Both the position numbers and the translations under genes were made by a program. Positions 25,099 through 32,872 of a stretch of 44,433 nucleotides of DNA are shown in pieces (the first letter of the stretch is position 1; each line of letters starts with the position of its first letter). This stretch comes from an uncultured Alphaproteobacteria bacterium (GTDB taxonomy: Bacteria; Pseudomonadota; Alphaproteobacteria; RF32; CAG-239). The stretch is from positions 1 through 44,433 of the forward strand of contig CAJTMA010000017.1 in the NCBI GenBank assembly GCA_910577205.1, read 5' to 3'. Under the pieces are notes generated by a model. It did no database searches. It was not told where the DNA came from and saw only the letters and a list, made by a program, of their open reading frames with translations.

Positions 25099-26943
25099 TC
25101 AGGCAAAAGCATTTTGTGTACTAAGCAGCGATTCTTTCTCTTTTTTCAAGGATTCGTACTGATGATACACCTCTTCGGGCAGCGACTCGGAAACCTGCAT
25201 CACCCTCAGACACTCTTTTATTTCATTATCCAATTGTTTTATCTGGACTTCTATAATTTTTGTATCAATTTCTTCGCGCAGTTTGGCAATAAAAGGATTT
25301 TGCTGGCGCAGCATTCCCAGTTCCCACAAGTCTGCTAAATCCTTTCCCAATCCCTTTTCTTGCAACAAAGCACATAATTTATCGCAGGATAATTCTTCTT
25401 CATCATGAGAAATCTCAAGCAATGTATCAAAAAAACGGCGTAGTTTGGCATTGCTGATGTCAAACATTCCCATCCGCTCTTCATACTCCGCAATAAGTTC
25501 CGGATAAAATACCATTGCCGCCAAGACAAATTTAAGCACCAGCTCATCCATACTGACTTTTGGACGAGCGGCTGCCGGCACGGCCGATTGTCCGCGGTTC
25601 TCCGTTTTGCGGTAAGAATTACGGAAACCGGAAGCATCATTGCTTTCCCTGCGTTTATTTTTCCAAAAACCGCGCCCCAGTTCATTATAGATGTAATTTT
25701 GCATTTCCTGCTGATAATAGCCGCGGACTTTTTCATCAGCAATTTTTGCCACTTCGTCCATAACATTTTTTTCAATCAGCGCTTTCTGCTCCGGCGTATC
25801 AAAAACCCGTCCCTCGGTATTTTTACGCCACAAGAGTTTTACCAGCGGCGTTGTTTCCTGCAAATGCTGTAAAAACGCATCATGCCCGTGAGCTTTCAAA
25901 AACTCGTCAGGATCCATTTTATCCGGCAGAAATACATATTTCAACGAATAACCGGCTTTCAAAATCGGCAAGCCGCGGTCGATAGATCGAATTGCCGCCC
26001 GAATTCCCGCGCCGTCACCATCAAAACATAAAGTCGGTTCGGGACAAACTTTCCAAGCCTCGGCAATCTGGTCTTCGGTCAAAGCCGTTCCCAAAGGTGC
26101 CACCGCATAACCGAAACCATATTTATCTAAGGCAATAACATCCATATATCCCTCGCAGACAATAATATTCCGCGCGGCAAAAGCCCTGTCCCGGGCATTA
26201 TTCAAATTATATAATACCCGCCGTTTATTAAACAGCGGTGTTTCAGGCGAGTTAAGATATTTCGGCTGCCCGCCACCCATAATCCGCCCGCCAAAAGCAA
26301 TTACCCGTCCGGCCTTATCCATAATCGGAATCATCACCCGGTCACGAAAGAAATCATGCGGACGACGACTTCTGTCTTCAGGAATGGCAATCAACCCCAG
26401 TTCCGCCATATCATGGTCGCTGACCCCCTTTGAAGCCAACAAAGCTTTCAGGCCATTGTTATTTGGCGCATACCCCAAACGAAACTTGCTGATAATATCT
26501 TCGTCAAATCCGCGGTGATAAAAATAATCCATCGCTTTCTGCCCCTCAGGCAGACGCAGCGATTTTTCAAAAAAGCGGCAAGCCATATCCATAATATCAT
26601 ACAGCGAATTACGCTTAACTGCTTCTTCATGGCTTTCCTTGGAAATCTGCGGCACTTGCAATCCGGCTTTATCGGCAAGTTTGCGAATAGCATCCATAAA
26701 CGGCAGATTATTGGCTTCCATCTCAAACTTGATAATGTCACCATGCGCCCCGCAGCCGAAACAATGGTAAAACCCCTTAGCCTCGTTGACGGTAAACGAC
26801 GGGGTCTTTTCATTATGGAATGGACAACAAGCCTGATATTCGCGCCCTTTGCGTACCAGTTTGACTTTTGATCCGACCACATCGACAATAGAAACCTTTG
26901 CCCGCAGTTCATCACAAAATTTTTGTAAATCTATTCCCGCCAT
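25099..26943 (-). CDS. dnaG: DNA primase DnaG
   Basis: The ATG at 26943 is preferred over an upstream TTG at 26952, because the conserved start (MAGIDLQKFCDELR) lies here and AAGG is nine bases upstream. The 614 residues include the CHC2 zinc finger (CCPFHNEKTPSFTV ... FHCFGCGAHGDI type), the TOPRIM core (IVCEGYMDVIAL and LCFDGDGAGIRAA) and a C-terminal helicase-binding domain. It synthesises primers for replication. Upstream, the usual tight junction to yqeY is interrupted by a decayed DUF559 cassette. Confidence 0.95.
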   Translation of the reverse strand: MAGIDLQKFCDELRAKVSIVDVVGSKVKLVRKGREYQACCPFHNEKTPSFTVNEAKGFYHCFGCGAHGDIIKFEMEANNLPFMDAIRKLADKAGLQVPQISKESHEEAVKRNSLYDIMDMACRFFEKSLRLPEGQKAMDYFYHRGFDEDIISKFRLGYAPNNNGLKALLASKGVSDHDMAELGLIAIPEDRSRRPHDFFRDRVMIPIMDKAGRVIAFGGRIMGGGQPKYLNSPETPLFNKRRVLYNLNNARDRAFAARNIIVCEGYMDVIALDKYGFGYAVAPLGTALTEDQIAEAWKVCPEPTLCFDGDGAGIRAAIRSIDRGLPILKAGYSLKYVFLPDKMDPDEFLKAHGHDAFLQHLQETTPLVKLLWRKNTEGRVFDTPEQKALIEKNVMDEVAKIADEKVRGYYQQEMQNYIYNELGRGFWKNKRRESNDASGFRNSYRKTENRGQSAVPAAARPKVSMDELVLKFVLAAMVFYPELIAEYEERMGMFDISNAKLRRFFDTLLEISHDEEELSCDKLCALLQEKGLGKDLADLWELGMLRQQNPFIAKLREEIDTKIIEVQIKQLDNEIKECLRVMQVSESLPEEVYHQYESLKKEKESLLSTQNAFA

Positions 26944-26961
26944 TACGTTCAACCTTATTTT

Positions 26962-27220
26962 CTCCCCTTATTTTAAGGGGAGAACAAGAGGGGTTAATAT
27001 TAATAGGCAAATTATAACTCTGCCAAAGCCTCACTTATTTTAACCAAGCATCCTTCGAGATTTTCCAGAATATCATTATTCCAAAATCTTAACACATAAA
27101 AATTTTTAGATTTAAAATATTCATCTCTGGTTTTATCGTTTTTCTTAAACTTCTGGCTCTCGCCAAAATCTGATTATGAAGCATTTAACCCCTCTGTATC
27201 TTCCCTTAAAATAAGGGAAG
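26962..27220. mobile_element. Decayed DUF559 cassette with palindromic ends
   Basis: Palindromes CTCCCCTTA-TTT-TAAGGGGAG (26962-26982) and CTTCCCTTA-AAA-TAAGGGAAG (27200-27220) bound the region. Inside them stands an inverted repeat, AGAGGGGTTAA at 26987-26997 and TTAACCCCTCT at 27185-27195. Between the arms lies the pseudogene 27012-27184. I infer a small mobile cassette; its mobility is not shown by the sequence. Recognition as a recurring context of DUF559 genes is from memory. Confidence 0.6.
27012..27184 (-). pseudogene. DUF559 (Vsr-like endonuclease domain) pseudogene, internal deletion
   Basis: The frame from ATG 27184 reads MLHNQILARARSLRKTIKPE, the N-terminus typical of DUF559 proteins. 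In another frame the sequence continues with TRDEYFKSKNFYVLRFWNND then ILENLEGCLVKISEAL and stops at 27012, the family's C-terminus. The central nuclease core of about 60 residues is gone and the two parts are out of frame. Intact members are PD-(D/E)XK/Vsr-fold proteins of unsettled function. Confidence 0.75.
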
Positions 27221-27234
27221 ACTTATTACGAATT

Positions 27235-27687
27235 TTACCCCAAAAGGCTTTTAATCATTCCGGAAGCTTTCCCCATATCCAGCTGTCCGGCATACTTGGC
27301 TTTCAATTCGCCCATAACTTTCCCCATATCCTTAATGGAAGACGCGCCTGTTGAGGAAATAATCGTTTTCAAAACAGCCTCGATTTCGGCATCATCCATC
27401 TGCTTCGGCAAAAACTTTTCGATAACTTTAATTTCGCCCATTTCTTTATCCGCCAAATCCTGACGGTTTCCGTCAACATACATTTTGATGGAATCATTAC
27501 GCTGCTTAATCATCCCCTGCATCATAGACAGCAATTCAGCATCGCTGGCTTCTTTTAATCCTTTGCCGCGAGCTTCCACATCTTTTTCTTTCATGCCGGC
27601 AATAATCAGGCGAACAGCACTTACTGTTGTCATATCTTTATTCAGCATTGATTCTTTCAAAGCTTTTTGCAAATCTTCTCTTAACAT
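27235..27687 (-). CDS. yqeY: GatB/YqeY family protein
   Basis: The ATG at 27687 with GGAGGG four bases before it is preferred; upstream ATGs in the frame are not. The 150 residues have MLREDLQKALKESMLNKDM, the AMKEKD-like ARGKGLKEASDAELL, and the C-terminal IKDMGKVMGELKAKYAGQLD plus MGKASGMIKSLL, the tRNA-amidotransferase-related YqeY domain. Its place before dnaG is usual in Alphaproteobacteria. The role of free-standing YqeY is not firmly known; tRNA binding is the common suggestion. Confidence 0.9.
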   Translation of the reverse strand: MLREDLQKALKESMLNKDMTTVSAVRLIIAGMKEKDVEARGKGLKEASDAELLSMMQGMIKQRNDSIKMYVDGNRQDLADKEMGEIKVIEKFLPKQMDDAEIEAVLKTIISSTGASSIKDMGKVMGELKAKYAGQLDMGKASGMIKSLLG

Positions 27688-27766
27688 TTTTCCCTCCATA
27701 AAAAACATAATTGGCTCAAAGCATAAACACTTCGCGGCAAAAATGCAAGCATCTTCTCAAGAGGTC

Positions 27767-27795
27767 TTGTCAATACAACTCATTCGGGTTACATT
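27767..27795 (+). promoter_or_regulatory. Promoter of the 27828 gene
   Basis: TTGTCA (27767-27772), 17 bases, TACATT (27790-27795). A Shine-Dalgarno AGAAAGGA precedes the ATG. Confidence 0.5.
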
Positions 27796-27827
27796 CTTAA
27801 ACCAATAAATTAAAGAAAGGAAAACCC

Positions 27828-28310
27828 ATGCGCATCTCTGTCCTAATTGCTTTGTCACTCCTCCTGCCAACACCGCTTTATGCTCAAGCATCATCCGACC
27901 CGATAGAGTTTAATCAGGAAGAATACAATCGCCAAGTTACTAAAGAAATGGAAGAAATGTCACAGGCTTTGCAAGCCATGAGCACTTTCATGGTTAAATC
28001 CATGAACAACATGACCCAAGCCATCAACCAATCTATTCCCGGTCTGACTAAAAGCATGGGTGAACTGGCCAAATCCATGGGTCCGATAATCAAAGCCGCT
28101 CAAGAGAATCAAAAACTGGGCAACGAAATGGACAAACGCCCCGCCCCTGCCACCGAAGACAAACCTGCGGCAGCTCCGTCAGCAGATATCATTGTCACTG
28201 AAGAATTACTGGAAATTTCTCAGCCGGAACAACCCTATGCTCCGGAAGTCAATACCGTCTACAAACCTAAAAAGATTCAGCTGTTCCCTGCTCCGCAGCC
28301 CAATTACTAA
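27828..28310 (+). CDS. Exported helical protein of unknown function
   Basis: This 160-residue protein starts with a signal peptide (MRISVLIALSLLLPTPLYAQA). The mature part is a long helix-rich, Met-rich segment (MEEMSQALQAMSTFMVKSMN) with heptad-like repeats, then a Pro/Ala-rich hinge (RPAPATEDKPAAAPSAD) and an acidic end. Such proteins are often periplasmic and may form coiled coils. No family is recognised. It has a clear Shine-Dalgarno and its own promoter. Confidence 0.7.
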   Translation: MRISVLIALSLLLPTPLYAQASSDPIEFNQEEYNRQVTKEMEEMSQALQAMSTFMVKSMNNMTQAINQSIPGLTKSMGELAKSMGPIIKAAQENQKLGNEMDKRPAPATEDKPAAAPSADIIVTEELLEISQPEQPYAPEVNTVYKPKKIQLFPAPQPNY

Positions 28311-28338
28311 TTGACAAAAATCATTTTTTCACTAAAAT
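28311..28338 (+). promoter_or_regulatory. Promoter of the membrane-protein gene pair
   Basis: TTGACA (28311-28316) begins at the preceding stop codon; 16 bases separate it from TAAAAT (28333-28338). Confidence 0.65.
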
Positions 28339-28387
28339 ACGCCCCATTAAACTATTATTATTCAAACAATTCTAAATTTTTTAAATT

Positions 28388-29443
28388 ATGGAAAAATTAA
28401 AAAAATCAGGAGAAGCCATACTCTGGTTTCTATCCGCTGTTTTTCTCCTTTGGGGATGGCAGCTTCAGGGAATACCGTTCCTTGTAAGCTTATGTATATG
28501 CGGCTTAATCGCATTAGCCTTTTATTGGAGCAGTGAAATAAAATTTGAACCAACCGACTTAATCGGTTATTGTTTAAGTCTGGGCATTTCAGCTGTCGTA
28601 TATGCCTTGATGGCGCACGTAGGATTCGGTTTGGTGACTTTTATCATAATTGCACTCTTTGCCATAATGATAAAAGTTGAAACTTTTCCCATATATCTCT
28701 GCAACGTATTTGCTGTGATTTTTATCTTTTTGACCGCATTCATATACGGTTATGATAATTACGTACAGTCATCAGAAAACTGCAATTCCAAGCTGAATAC
28801 AATTCAAGGGAACAGTAGTATTCCGACAGAACTCAAACGGCAAATTGCTCAAAATCCCTTTATCTTGTTTGAGAAAAATAATCCGATAACAAATGGGATA
28901 AAGCAAAAGGAAAACGCCATGCAGGTTCTGATTCACGAAACTGACAGCATGGTCACGGCAATGCGAGAGAAAAAACTTTTTGAGCTGGAAAAAGTTCAAA
29001 CCAAATATTCCGGAAAAACGCAAACCTTGCGGATTAAACGGCTTTGGCTGAACAGCGAAACCATGCCCTGGACTTATTCTTCCTGGAAACAGGTTGAATA
29101 TAATATTTCGGTGAGCGGATATATTTCCCGCGGATCTTTTTTCCGCAATAGCGGAGGCAGGGTTAATCTCACAGGTTCTGCCAAGCCAAACATTTATGGC
29201 AACAGTACCTACACCGGAGAAAATAAACTTGACTACATCAACATCGTTTTCTCCGACAACAGCTACCGACGTTACCAGATTAAAGACACCCCTGAATGGC
29301 TATTAGCCAAAGAAGGCCAACAGGTTTTGCTTCGCTATGATAAAATCAAGACCTATTCTCCTAAGGATATTTCTTTTATCAATGTCATGACAAACGCTTC
29401 TGACCTTACGCTTACCAAAGAATATGTTCCATTATTTAAATAA
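28388..29443 (+). CDS. Unknown integral membrane protein with soluble C-terminal domain
   Basis: This 351-residue protein has about five hydrophobic helices in residues 10-120 (FLSAVFLLWGW, VSLCICGLIALAFYW, YCLSLGISAVVYALM, LVTFIIIALFAIMI, VFAVIFIFLTAFIYGY). About 230 soluble residues follow, with a helical KLFELEKVQTKYSGKT stretch and a beta-rich end (YISRGSFFRNSGGRVNL and EWLLAKEGQQVLLRYDK). No family is recognised. It is co-transcribed with the next gene (8-base gap). The leader is AT-rich with no Shine-Dalgarno. Confidence 0.75.
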   Translation: MEKLKKSGEAILWFLSAVFLLWGWQLQGIPFLVSLCICGLIALAFYWSSEIKFEPTDLIGYCLSLGISAVVYALMAHVGFGLVTFIIIALFAIMIKVETFPIYLCNVFAVIFIFLTAFIYGYDNYVQSSENCNSKLNTIQGNSSIPTELKRQIAQNPFILFEKNNPITNGIKQKENAMQVLIHETDSMVTAMREKKLFELEKVQTKYSGKTQTLRIKRLWLNSETMPWTYSSWKQVEYNISVSGYISRGSFFRNSGGRVNLTGSAKPNIYGNSTYTGENKLDYINIVFSDNSYRRYQIKDTPEWLLAKEGQQVLLRYDKIKTYSPKDISFINVMTNASDLTLTKEYVPLFK

Positions 29444-29451
29444 CCCCAATT

Positions 29452-30156
29452 ATGAAGATTAAATATATTATTTTGATATTCGCAATAGTATTTGGAAGCT
29501 TCTTTTGCTTTCGCGACTGCGTTAGACAGGCACACCTCAAGTCTGACGAACTAAAGCTCACGCCAATCAGTTATGTCTTCACCAAAGATATTTGGACACA
29601 GTTAGATACAATGTCATATGGCTGGGCAAAGGACTATGCGTTTGCGGAAGTTAAGCTGCAAAAGTTCAAAGAACGCCGAGACTGGGTTAAAGGTTTTACC
29701 GATAAGCTGACTAAATATCAGGATTCGCTTCAAAGTCTACACCCCCGAACCCAAATAGTAAGAGTGAAACAAATTGCTTCCTCATACATTATGAATGCTC
29801 CGGCGCATTGGAATGCAAGTTATGACGGCAACAAGGAAACATCCAACGGAAAAGGAGCCACCAATGAGCTGTTCAGCGTCATCAGGTTAAGCGACGGGAA
29901 AATAATCAAAGCTTCTCCTTCGCAAAACAGCGAATGGCTTGGTGTCCAACCCGGAGAAAAAATCCTCAAGACAACAACTGTCAAACTTAAAACTGACAAA
30001 AAAGGGCGGTTATACTGGTATTCTCTTGACAGCAAACCCAGACTTCGCGACGATTGGGACACGGTCTTATACTGTCCCCGACAAGATTATTGGGATGTCT
30101 TCTATGAATTAAAGCTGGAAAACACCACCGAATACAAACCCTTGTATTCAATGTAA
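29452..30156 (+). CDS. Unknown membrane-anchored or exported protein
   Basis: This 234-residue protein begins with a hydrophobic segment (IKYIILIFAIVFGSFFCF) ending before a Cys, so it may be an anchor or a signal peptide. The rest is charged and aromatic (FKERRDWVKGFTDKLTKYQD) and ends in a beta-rich domain with LSDGKIIKASPSQNSEWLGV, somewhat like the end of the preceding protein (NSYRRYQIKDTPEWLLA). The two proteins may form one envelope complex. No family is recognised and no Shine-Dalgarno is present. Confidence 0.7.
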   Translation: MKIKYIILIFAIVFGSFFCFRDCVRQAHLKSDELKLTPISYVFTKDIWTQLDTMSYGWAKDYAFAEVKLQKFKERRDWVKGFTDKLTKYQDSLQSLHPRTQIVRVKQIASSYIMNAPAHWNASYDGNKETSNGKGATNELFSVIRLSDGKIIKASPSQNSEWLGVQPGEKILKTTTVKLKTDKKGRLYWYSLDSKPRLRDDWDTVLYCPRQDYWDVFYELKLENTTEYKPLYSM

Positions 30157-30160
30157 TTAC

Positions 30161-30193
30161 CTCCCCCGGAATAATCACCTGGGGGAGTTTTTT
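30161..30193 (+). terminator. Terminator of the membrane-protein pair
   Basis: CTCCCCC (30161-30167) pairs with GGGGGAG (30181-30187) around a 13-base loop, with TTTTTT after. Confidence 0.9.
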
Positions 30194-30223
30194 ATGCCCT
30201 GTTCACTCTTAAATTTAAAATGC

Positions 30224-30251
30224 TTGCAGTTCACAAAAACTGTGTTATACT
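30224..30251 (+). promoter_or_regulatory. greA promoter
   Basis: TTGCAG (30224-30229), 16 bases, TATACT (30246-30251). It sits about 90 bases before the greA start, leaving room for a regulatory leader. Confidence 0.65.
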
Positions 30252-30271
30252 TGCTCCATATTCATACACAA

Positions 30272-30312
30272 CAGGCTGTGAACGGACATATCCTTTCGCA
30301 GTCTGATTTTTT
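30272..30312 (+). promoter_or_regulatory. Intrinsic terminator/attenuator in the greA leader
   Basis: A 15-bp stem (30272-30286 with 30291-30305; two G-U pairs and one mismatch) closes on a CATA loop and is followed by A and TTTTTT (30307-30312). It lies between the promoter and the greA Shine-Dalgarno. E. coli greA has a comparable leader terminator that releases GraL small RNAs; here the prediction is a leader RNA of about 55 nt. Confidence 0.65.
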
Positions 30313-30344
30313 CTAATCTTAATAAAAATATTTTGGAGGGTAAA

Positions 30345-30818
30345 ATGGATAAATTCCCATTGACCAAGAACGGTTACATTGCCTTGGAAGCTGAATTAAA
30401 AAACTTAAAGGGGGTTGAGCGTCCAAACGTCATCGCCGCTATTGCTGAAGCTCGTTCCCACGGCGACCTCTCTGAAAATGCGGAATACTCTGCCGCCAAA
30501 GAAAAACAAAGCTTCATTGAAGGGCGCATTCAGGAATTGGAAGCTGTCATCAGCCGTGCCCAGGTTATTGATCCGTCACAAACCAAAACCGACGTTATCC
30601 GTTTTGGCGCAACGGTCGTTGTGGTTGATGAAGATACTGATGAAGAAAAAAAATACCAAATTGTCGGCGACTATGAAGCAGACATCGAAAAGAACCTTAT
30701 CTCTTTGTCTTCCCCTCTGGCTAAAGCTTTAATCGGTAAAGAAGCCGGCGATGTTGCTGAATTTTCTGCTCCGGGCGGACGCAAATCTTTTGAAATTGTG
30801 GACGTTATTTACCAATAA
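30345..30818 (+). CDS. greA: Transcript cleavage factor GreA
   Basis: The ATG at 30345 follows GGAGG; the TTG at 30333 in frame is part of the Shine-Dalgarno region. The 157 residues include the N-terminal coiled coil with the acidic tip (ARSHGDLSENAEYSAAKE), which reaches the polymerase active centre, and the C-terminal FKBP-like domain (LAKALIGKEAGDVAEF). GreA rescues backtracked RNA polymerase. A leader terminator precedes it and a second one (30850-30888) follows directly. Confidence 0.95.
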   Translation: MDKFPLTKNGYIALEAELKNLKGVERPNVIAAIAEARSHGDLSENAEYSAAKEKQSFIEGRIQELEAVISRAQVIDPSQTKTDVIRFGATVVVVDEDTDEEKKYQIVGDYEADIEKNLISLSSPLAKALIGKEAGDVAEFSAPGGRKSFEIVDVIYQ

Positions 30819-30849
30819 CCCGCTTGGAAATCTTCTTATCAATCTTATA

Positions 30850-30888
30850 TTAAAGTCGGCAAACAACACCGGCTTTAATTTTTTTTTT
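30850..30888 (+). terminator. Terminator between greA and the peroxiredoxin gene
   Basis: TTAAAGTCGG pairs with CCGGCTTTAA (one T-G pair) around a nine-base loop, with a ten-base T-run ending only three bases before the Shine-Dalgarno of the next gene. Confidence 0.85.
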
Positions 30889-30903
30889 GCAAAGGAGATT
30901 TTG

Positions 30904-31764
30904 ATGAGCGACAACAAACAAAACTGCACCTATGGTTATGATTACGAAAACAGATGTGACTGCCGCGAAGACGATAATTGCGGCTGCAGTTTTCCTAACA
31001 ATATGCCGCATGATTTTGATACCATGTGCGATGATGACAACACCGGCGAAAACAGCGATGATGAAGATGATGGTTGTCTGATTTGCGACACAATCCATTG
31101 CCAAAACTTGGTTATTGAGAATATCTCTCACCCCGAAGATGAAACAGACGAAAGCCATTGCGATTCCGTATTGGTCCGCGATTTAGCACCGAACTTCTCA
31201 TCTCCGGCTGTTATGCCTGACAACACAATTATCAACGAATTTAATCTGGACAATTATTTGTTCGGCAGCTACGGACTACTAATTTTCTATCCGGCGGATT
31301 TTACCTTTGTCTGCCCCTCTGAATTGATTGCATTCAATCGTCGACTGGAGGAATTCACCAAACGAAATGTTAAACTCGTCGGCATCAGTGTCGATTCGCC
31401 TTATGCCCACCTGACATGGAAAAAAATGCCCATAAACGAAGGCGGAGTCGGCAAACTTGATTTTCCACTGGTTTCAGATTTAAATAAAGATATTTCATAT
31501 GAATATGGTGTCCTCAGCGAAGACGGCGTTGCTCTGCGAGCCTCTTTTTTGATTGATAAAAACGGCGTTGTCCGCCACCAGATTATCAATGATTTGCCGT
31601 TAGGGCGCGATGTTGATGAAACGCTGCGCATTATTGATGCCCTGCAATTCTACGAACAAAACGGCGATGTCTGCCCCGCCAACTGGCATAAAGGCGATGA
31701 AGCTATCAACCCTACGCCTCAAGGAATTGCCGATTACCTCAATAAAAATCTGGAAAAACTGTAA
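30904..31764 (+). CDS. Typical 2-Cys peroxiredoxin with acidic Cys-rich N-terminal extension
   Basis: The ATG at 30904 follows AAGGAG and gives 286 residues. The C-terminal 190 form an AhpC/Prx1 domain: peroxidatic Cys near 137 in DFTFVCPSEL and resolving Cys near 257 in GDVCPANW. Before it is an extension of about 95 residues absent from ordinary members, with ten Cys and many Asp/Glu (RCDCREDDNCGCSF, DDGCLICDTIHC). That pattern could bind metal or act as a redox antenna; this is inference. It detoxifies peroxides with thioredoxin, and trxB follows. A terminator directly upstream implies read-through or a promoter inside greA. Confidence 0.88.
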   Translation: MSDNKQNCTYGYDYENRCDCREDDNCGCSFPNNMPHDFDTMCDDDNTGENSDDEDDGCLICDTIHCQNLVIENISHPEDETDESHCDSVLVRDLAPNFSSPAVMPDNTIINEFNLDNYLFGSYGLLIFYPADFTFVCPSELIAFNRRLEEFTKRNVKLVGISVDSPYAHLTWKKMPINEGGVGKLDFPLVSDLNKDISYEYGVLSEDGVALRASFLIDKNGVVRHQIINDLPLGRDVDETLRIIDALQFYEQNGDVCPANWHKGDEAINPTPQGIADYLNKNLEKL

Positions 31765-31769
31765 AACAC

Positions 31770-31797
31770 AAAGAGCAGGCCTCCCCTGCTCTTTTTT
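31770..31797 (+). terminator. Terminator of the peroxiredoxin gene
   Basis: AAAGAGCAGG and CCTGCTCTTT (31770-31779, 31785-31794) around CCTCC, with T continuing to 31797. Confidence 0.88.
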
Positions 31798-31821
31798 ATA
31801 TTGTATAAATCGGCTTCACTC

Positions 31822-31850
31822 TTGCCAAATTCGCTGATTAGTTTTATTTT
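31822..31850 (+). promoter_or_regulatory. trxB promoter
   Basis: TTGCCA (31822-31827), 17 bases, TATTTT (31845-31850). Confidence 0.5.
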
Positions 31851-31893
31851 AGAAAAAAATTAAAATTTGCCCAATATTTAACAGGAAAAAAAC

Positions 31894-32850
31894 ATGGCTG
31901 AATATAAAAGCAAAATCCTTATCATTGGCTCCGGCCCTGCCGGATACACGGCCGGCATTTATGCTGCCCGCGCCGGCTTGTCGCCGATTATTGTTTCCGG
32001 GCCGCAAATCGGCGGACAACTGACCATCACCACCGATGTTGAAAACTTTCCCGGATTTCCAACTCCCGTTGCCGGAACACAGCTGATGGAAGATATGCGC
32101 CAACAAGCCTTAAAACTTGGCGTCGAAATCATCGAAGACCGCATCACCGAAGTTGACTTCAGCCGCCGCCCGTTTGAATGCAACTCAGAAAACCATAACC
32201 TTTTTGTCGGCGATGCCGTCATCATTGCCACCGGCGCTTCTGCCCGCTGGCTGGGGCTTCCCTCTGAAGACAAATTTCGCGGTTTCGGCGTTTCCGGCTG
32301 CGCAACTTGCGACGGCTTTTTCTACCGCGGACGCGACGTTGCCGTCGTCGGCGGAGGCAATACCGCCGTTGAGGAAGCTTTATATCTCACCAACTTCGCC
32401 AACAGCGTAACCCTCATTCACCGCCGTGACAGCCTGCGCGCTGACAAAATCATGCAGGAACGCTTGGCCAACAATCACAAAATCAACGTCGAATGGGACA
32501 GCGTGGTTGAAGAAGTTTTGGGCGCGGAAAACCCGCTCGGCGTTACGGCAGTCAGACTGAAAAATGTCAAAACGGACGCCATCAAAGATTTAGCTGTCGA
32601 AGGGCTGTTTATCGCCATCGGCCACCACCCCAATACTGACATCTTCAAAAGCCAGATTGAACTGGATGCCGAAGGTTATATCATCACCAAAGCCAACAGC
32701 TGCCAAACCAGCGTTGACGGCATTTTTGCCGCCGGAGATGTTCAATCCGGCAAATTCCGCCAAGCTGTCATTGCCGCAGGCAGCGGCTGCCAGGCCTGCC
32801 TTGAAGCTGAACGTTATATTGCAGCCTTAAACGATAATTCTAATGCTTAA
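31894..32850 (+). CDS. trxB: Thioredoxin reductase (NADPH)
   Basis: At 318 residues the length is standard. FAD motif GSGPAGYTAGIYAARAGL is near residue 10, the redox-active CATC (in SGCATCDGFF) near residue 138, the NADPH motif GGGNTAVEEAL near residue 155, and the terminal FAD block DVQSGKFRQAVIAAG is intact. It passes electrons from NADPH to thioredoxin, which supplies peroxiredoxins such as the neighbouring one. Here it leads a two-gene message with the Cys-rich small protein 22 bases downstream. No thioredoxin gene is in the window. Confidence 0.94.
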   Translation: MAEYKSKILIIGSGPAGYTAGIYAARAGLSPIIVSGPQIGGQLTITTDVENFPGFPTPVAGTQLMEDMRQQALKLGVEIIEDRITEVDFSRRPFECNSENHNLFVGDAVIIATGASARWLGLPSEDKFRGFGVSGCATCDGFFYRGRDVAVVGGGNTAVEEALYLTNFANSVTLIHRRDSLRADKIMQERLANNHKINVEWDSVVEEVLGAENPLGVTAVRLKNVKTDAIKDLAVEGLFIAIGHHPNTDIFKSQIELDAEGYIITKANSCQTSVDGIFAAGDVQSGKFRQAVIAAGSGCQACLEAERYIAALNDNSNA

Positions 32851-32872
32851 CATTTATTTTTAGGAGAAAAAA

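Noticed and set aside
30751..30903. N-terminal extension of the peroxiredoxin frame into greA
   Set aside because: It runs inside greA and through a terminator; AAGGAG before the ATG at 30904 decides the start.
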